Origin: an uncultured Geobacter sp.
Lineage (GTDB): Bacteria; Desulfobacterota; Desulfuromonadia; Geobacterales; DSM-12255
Assembly: GCA_937860145.1 (NCBI GenBank)
Contig: CALMBF010000134.1
Coordinates: 1 to 64,000 of the forward strand
Direction of reading: 5' to 3'
Length of the DNA stretch: 64,000 nucleotides
Position numbers and translations under genes: made by a program. The notes below the pieces were generated by a model. That model had not been told where the DNA came from. It did no database searches and worked only from the letters and a program-made list of their open reading frames with translations. Each line of letters begins with the position of its first letter. Position 1 is the stretch's first letter. Of this stretch, positions 63,456-64,000 are shown one piece after another.

Positions 63456-63585
63456 TTAATGACTCCTCTTCTAATCCAGATAGCACGAACCAGCTTGACT
63501 CGTCAAACGCCTTGTCACGGGTGATGTGCCTGCGTGATTATCGCTCGTGACTGGTTGATTTTTCGTGGTTTTGTTGTTTTTTTGC

Positions 63586-63613
63586 TTGCAAACGGCAATT
63601 GGTCAATTATAAT
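63586..63613 (+). promoter_or_regulatory. sigma-70 promoter of the Sel1-repeat gene
   Basis: TTGCAA at 63586-63591, a 16-nt spacer and a consensus TATAAT at 63608-63613, about 35 nt before the start codon. Confidence 0.6.
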
Positions 63614-63647
63614 GATTTGCGTGTATTAATGATTGGAGGGCGTCTCG

Positions 63648-64000
63648 ATGAAAACTCTGCTTGCGATACTGCTGGTGGCCGGCTTGGCCGTGGTGCTGAT
63701 CGCCCTCCCTTCGCAGCGGGACGTGGATCCAGCGGCGCTCAATCAGCGCGGACTGGCTTGTTATTTCGGCGAAGGGGTGCCCAAAGATTTGGTCAAGGCC
63801 AGGGCGTTTTTTCTGGCGGCAGCCGAGCAGGGTTATGCCCCGGCCCAGGTCAACCTGGGGATGATGTACGATCACGGTGATGGCATGCCGCGTGACTACC
63901 GCATGGCGCGCCACTGGTACCAGAAGGCCGCCGATCAGGGGGAGCTCAACGGCCAGTTGCTTCTCGGGTACCTTTACTTTTACGGTCTTGGCGGAGAGGA
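63648..64000 (+). CDS. Sel1-repeat protein, 3' end outside the window
   Basis: The first 117 codons of an exported or membrane-anchored protein. The N-terminal hydrophobic segment (MKTLLAILLVAGLAVVLIAL) is followed by Sel1-type repeats (LACYFGEGVPKDLVKARAFF; VNLGMMYDHGDGMPRDYRMA; a third begins LLGYLYFYGLGG). Sel1 repeats are alpha-solenoid protein-binding scaffolds. GGAGG precedes the ATG by 8 nt. The gene runs off the window. Confidence 0.85.
   Translation, partial: MKTLLAILLVAGLAVVLIALPSQRDVDPAALNQRGLACYFGEGVPKDLVKARAFFLAAAEQGYAPAQVNLGMMYDHGDGMPRDYRMARHWYQKAADQGELNGQLLLGYLYFYGLGGE

Overview
The window looks like chromosomal DNA of a GC-rich deltaproteobacterium of the Desulfuromonadales / Geobacter group. 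The evidence is three giant multihaem c-type cytochromes of the CxxxxCH/CxxCH type known from that group, sigma-54-like promoters in front of them, a long-form HisG of Geobacter type, and a typical SxtJ / DUF5989 / carbamoyltransferase cluster. I saw no tRNA, rRNA, CRISPR array or intact insertion sequence. The species cannot be named from the sequence alone.

Layout. (1) 1-9.4 kb is ordinary housekeeping. A minus-strand run holds a receiver-only response regulator, a HIT protein, a DUF486 membrane protein, hisI, hisG and a DUF1847 protein. A membrane protein lies divergent from a PAS-GGDEF-EAL protein with a broken GGDEF motif. Then come a cold-shock protein, YceH, a CvfB-like S1 protein, an HNH nuclease (YajD type) and PpnP. 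(2) 9.7-11.4 kb holds an exported FG-GAP/CRTAC1 protein, followed by a 17-codon ORF with a strong ribosome binding site, ending at a terminator. (3) 11.5-49 kb holds three consecutive giant cytochrome genes (3756, 3837 and 4302 codons), each a separate unit with its own sigma-54-like promoter, a 370-415 nt leader and a terminator. My hand count gives 66, 66 and 93 haem-attachment motifs. (4) 49-64 kb is an envelope/glycosylation region. It has two TMTC-like GT-C glycosyltransferases with TPRs, an SGNH hydrolase-TPR protein, a TPR lipoprotein, a pseudopilin-like exported protein without a pilin N-terminus, SxtJ, DUF5989, a NodU/CmcH carbamoyltransferase, an unknown membrane-anchored protein, a fused membrane/spermidine-synthase-like protein, and the start of a Sel1-repeat protein.

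The main discovery is in the cytochromes. When haem motifs are numbered from the N-terminus, every non-canonical motif (CX3CH to CX10CH) falls at an index divisible by three, in all three proteins (13/13, 13/13, 22/22). This implies a hidden triheme building block. The first two proteins carry the same 66 motifs in register and have a beta-sandwich/Fn3-like block after haem 54. The third replaces that block with repeats of a nine-haem (3 x 3) module. All three share the N-terminal haem region and the C-terminal cap. The three leaders share a stem just upstream of the ribosome binding site whose two sides change together. A reasonable reading, as inference, is a family of exported modular electron conduits, co-regulated at transcription by sigma-54 and possibly again in the leader RNA, next to genes that could decorate surface proteins or polysaccharides.
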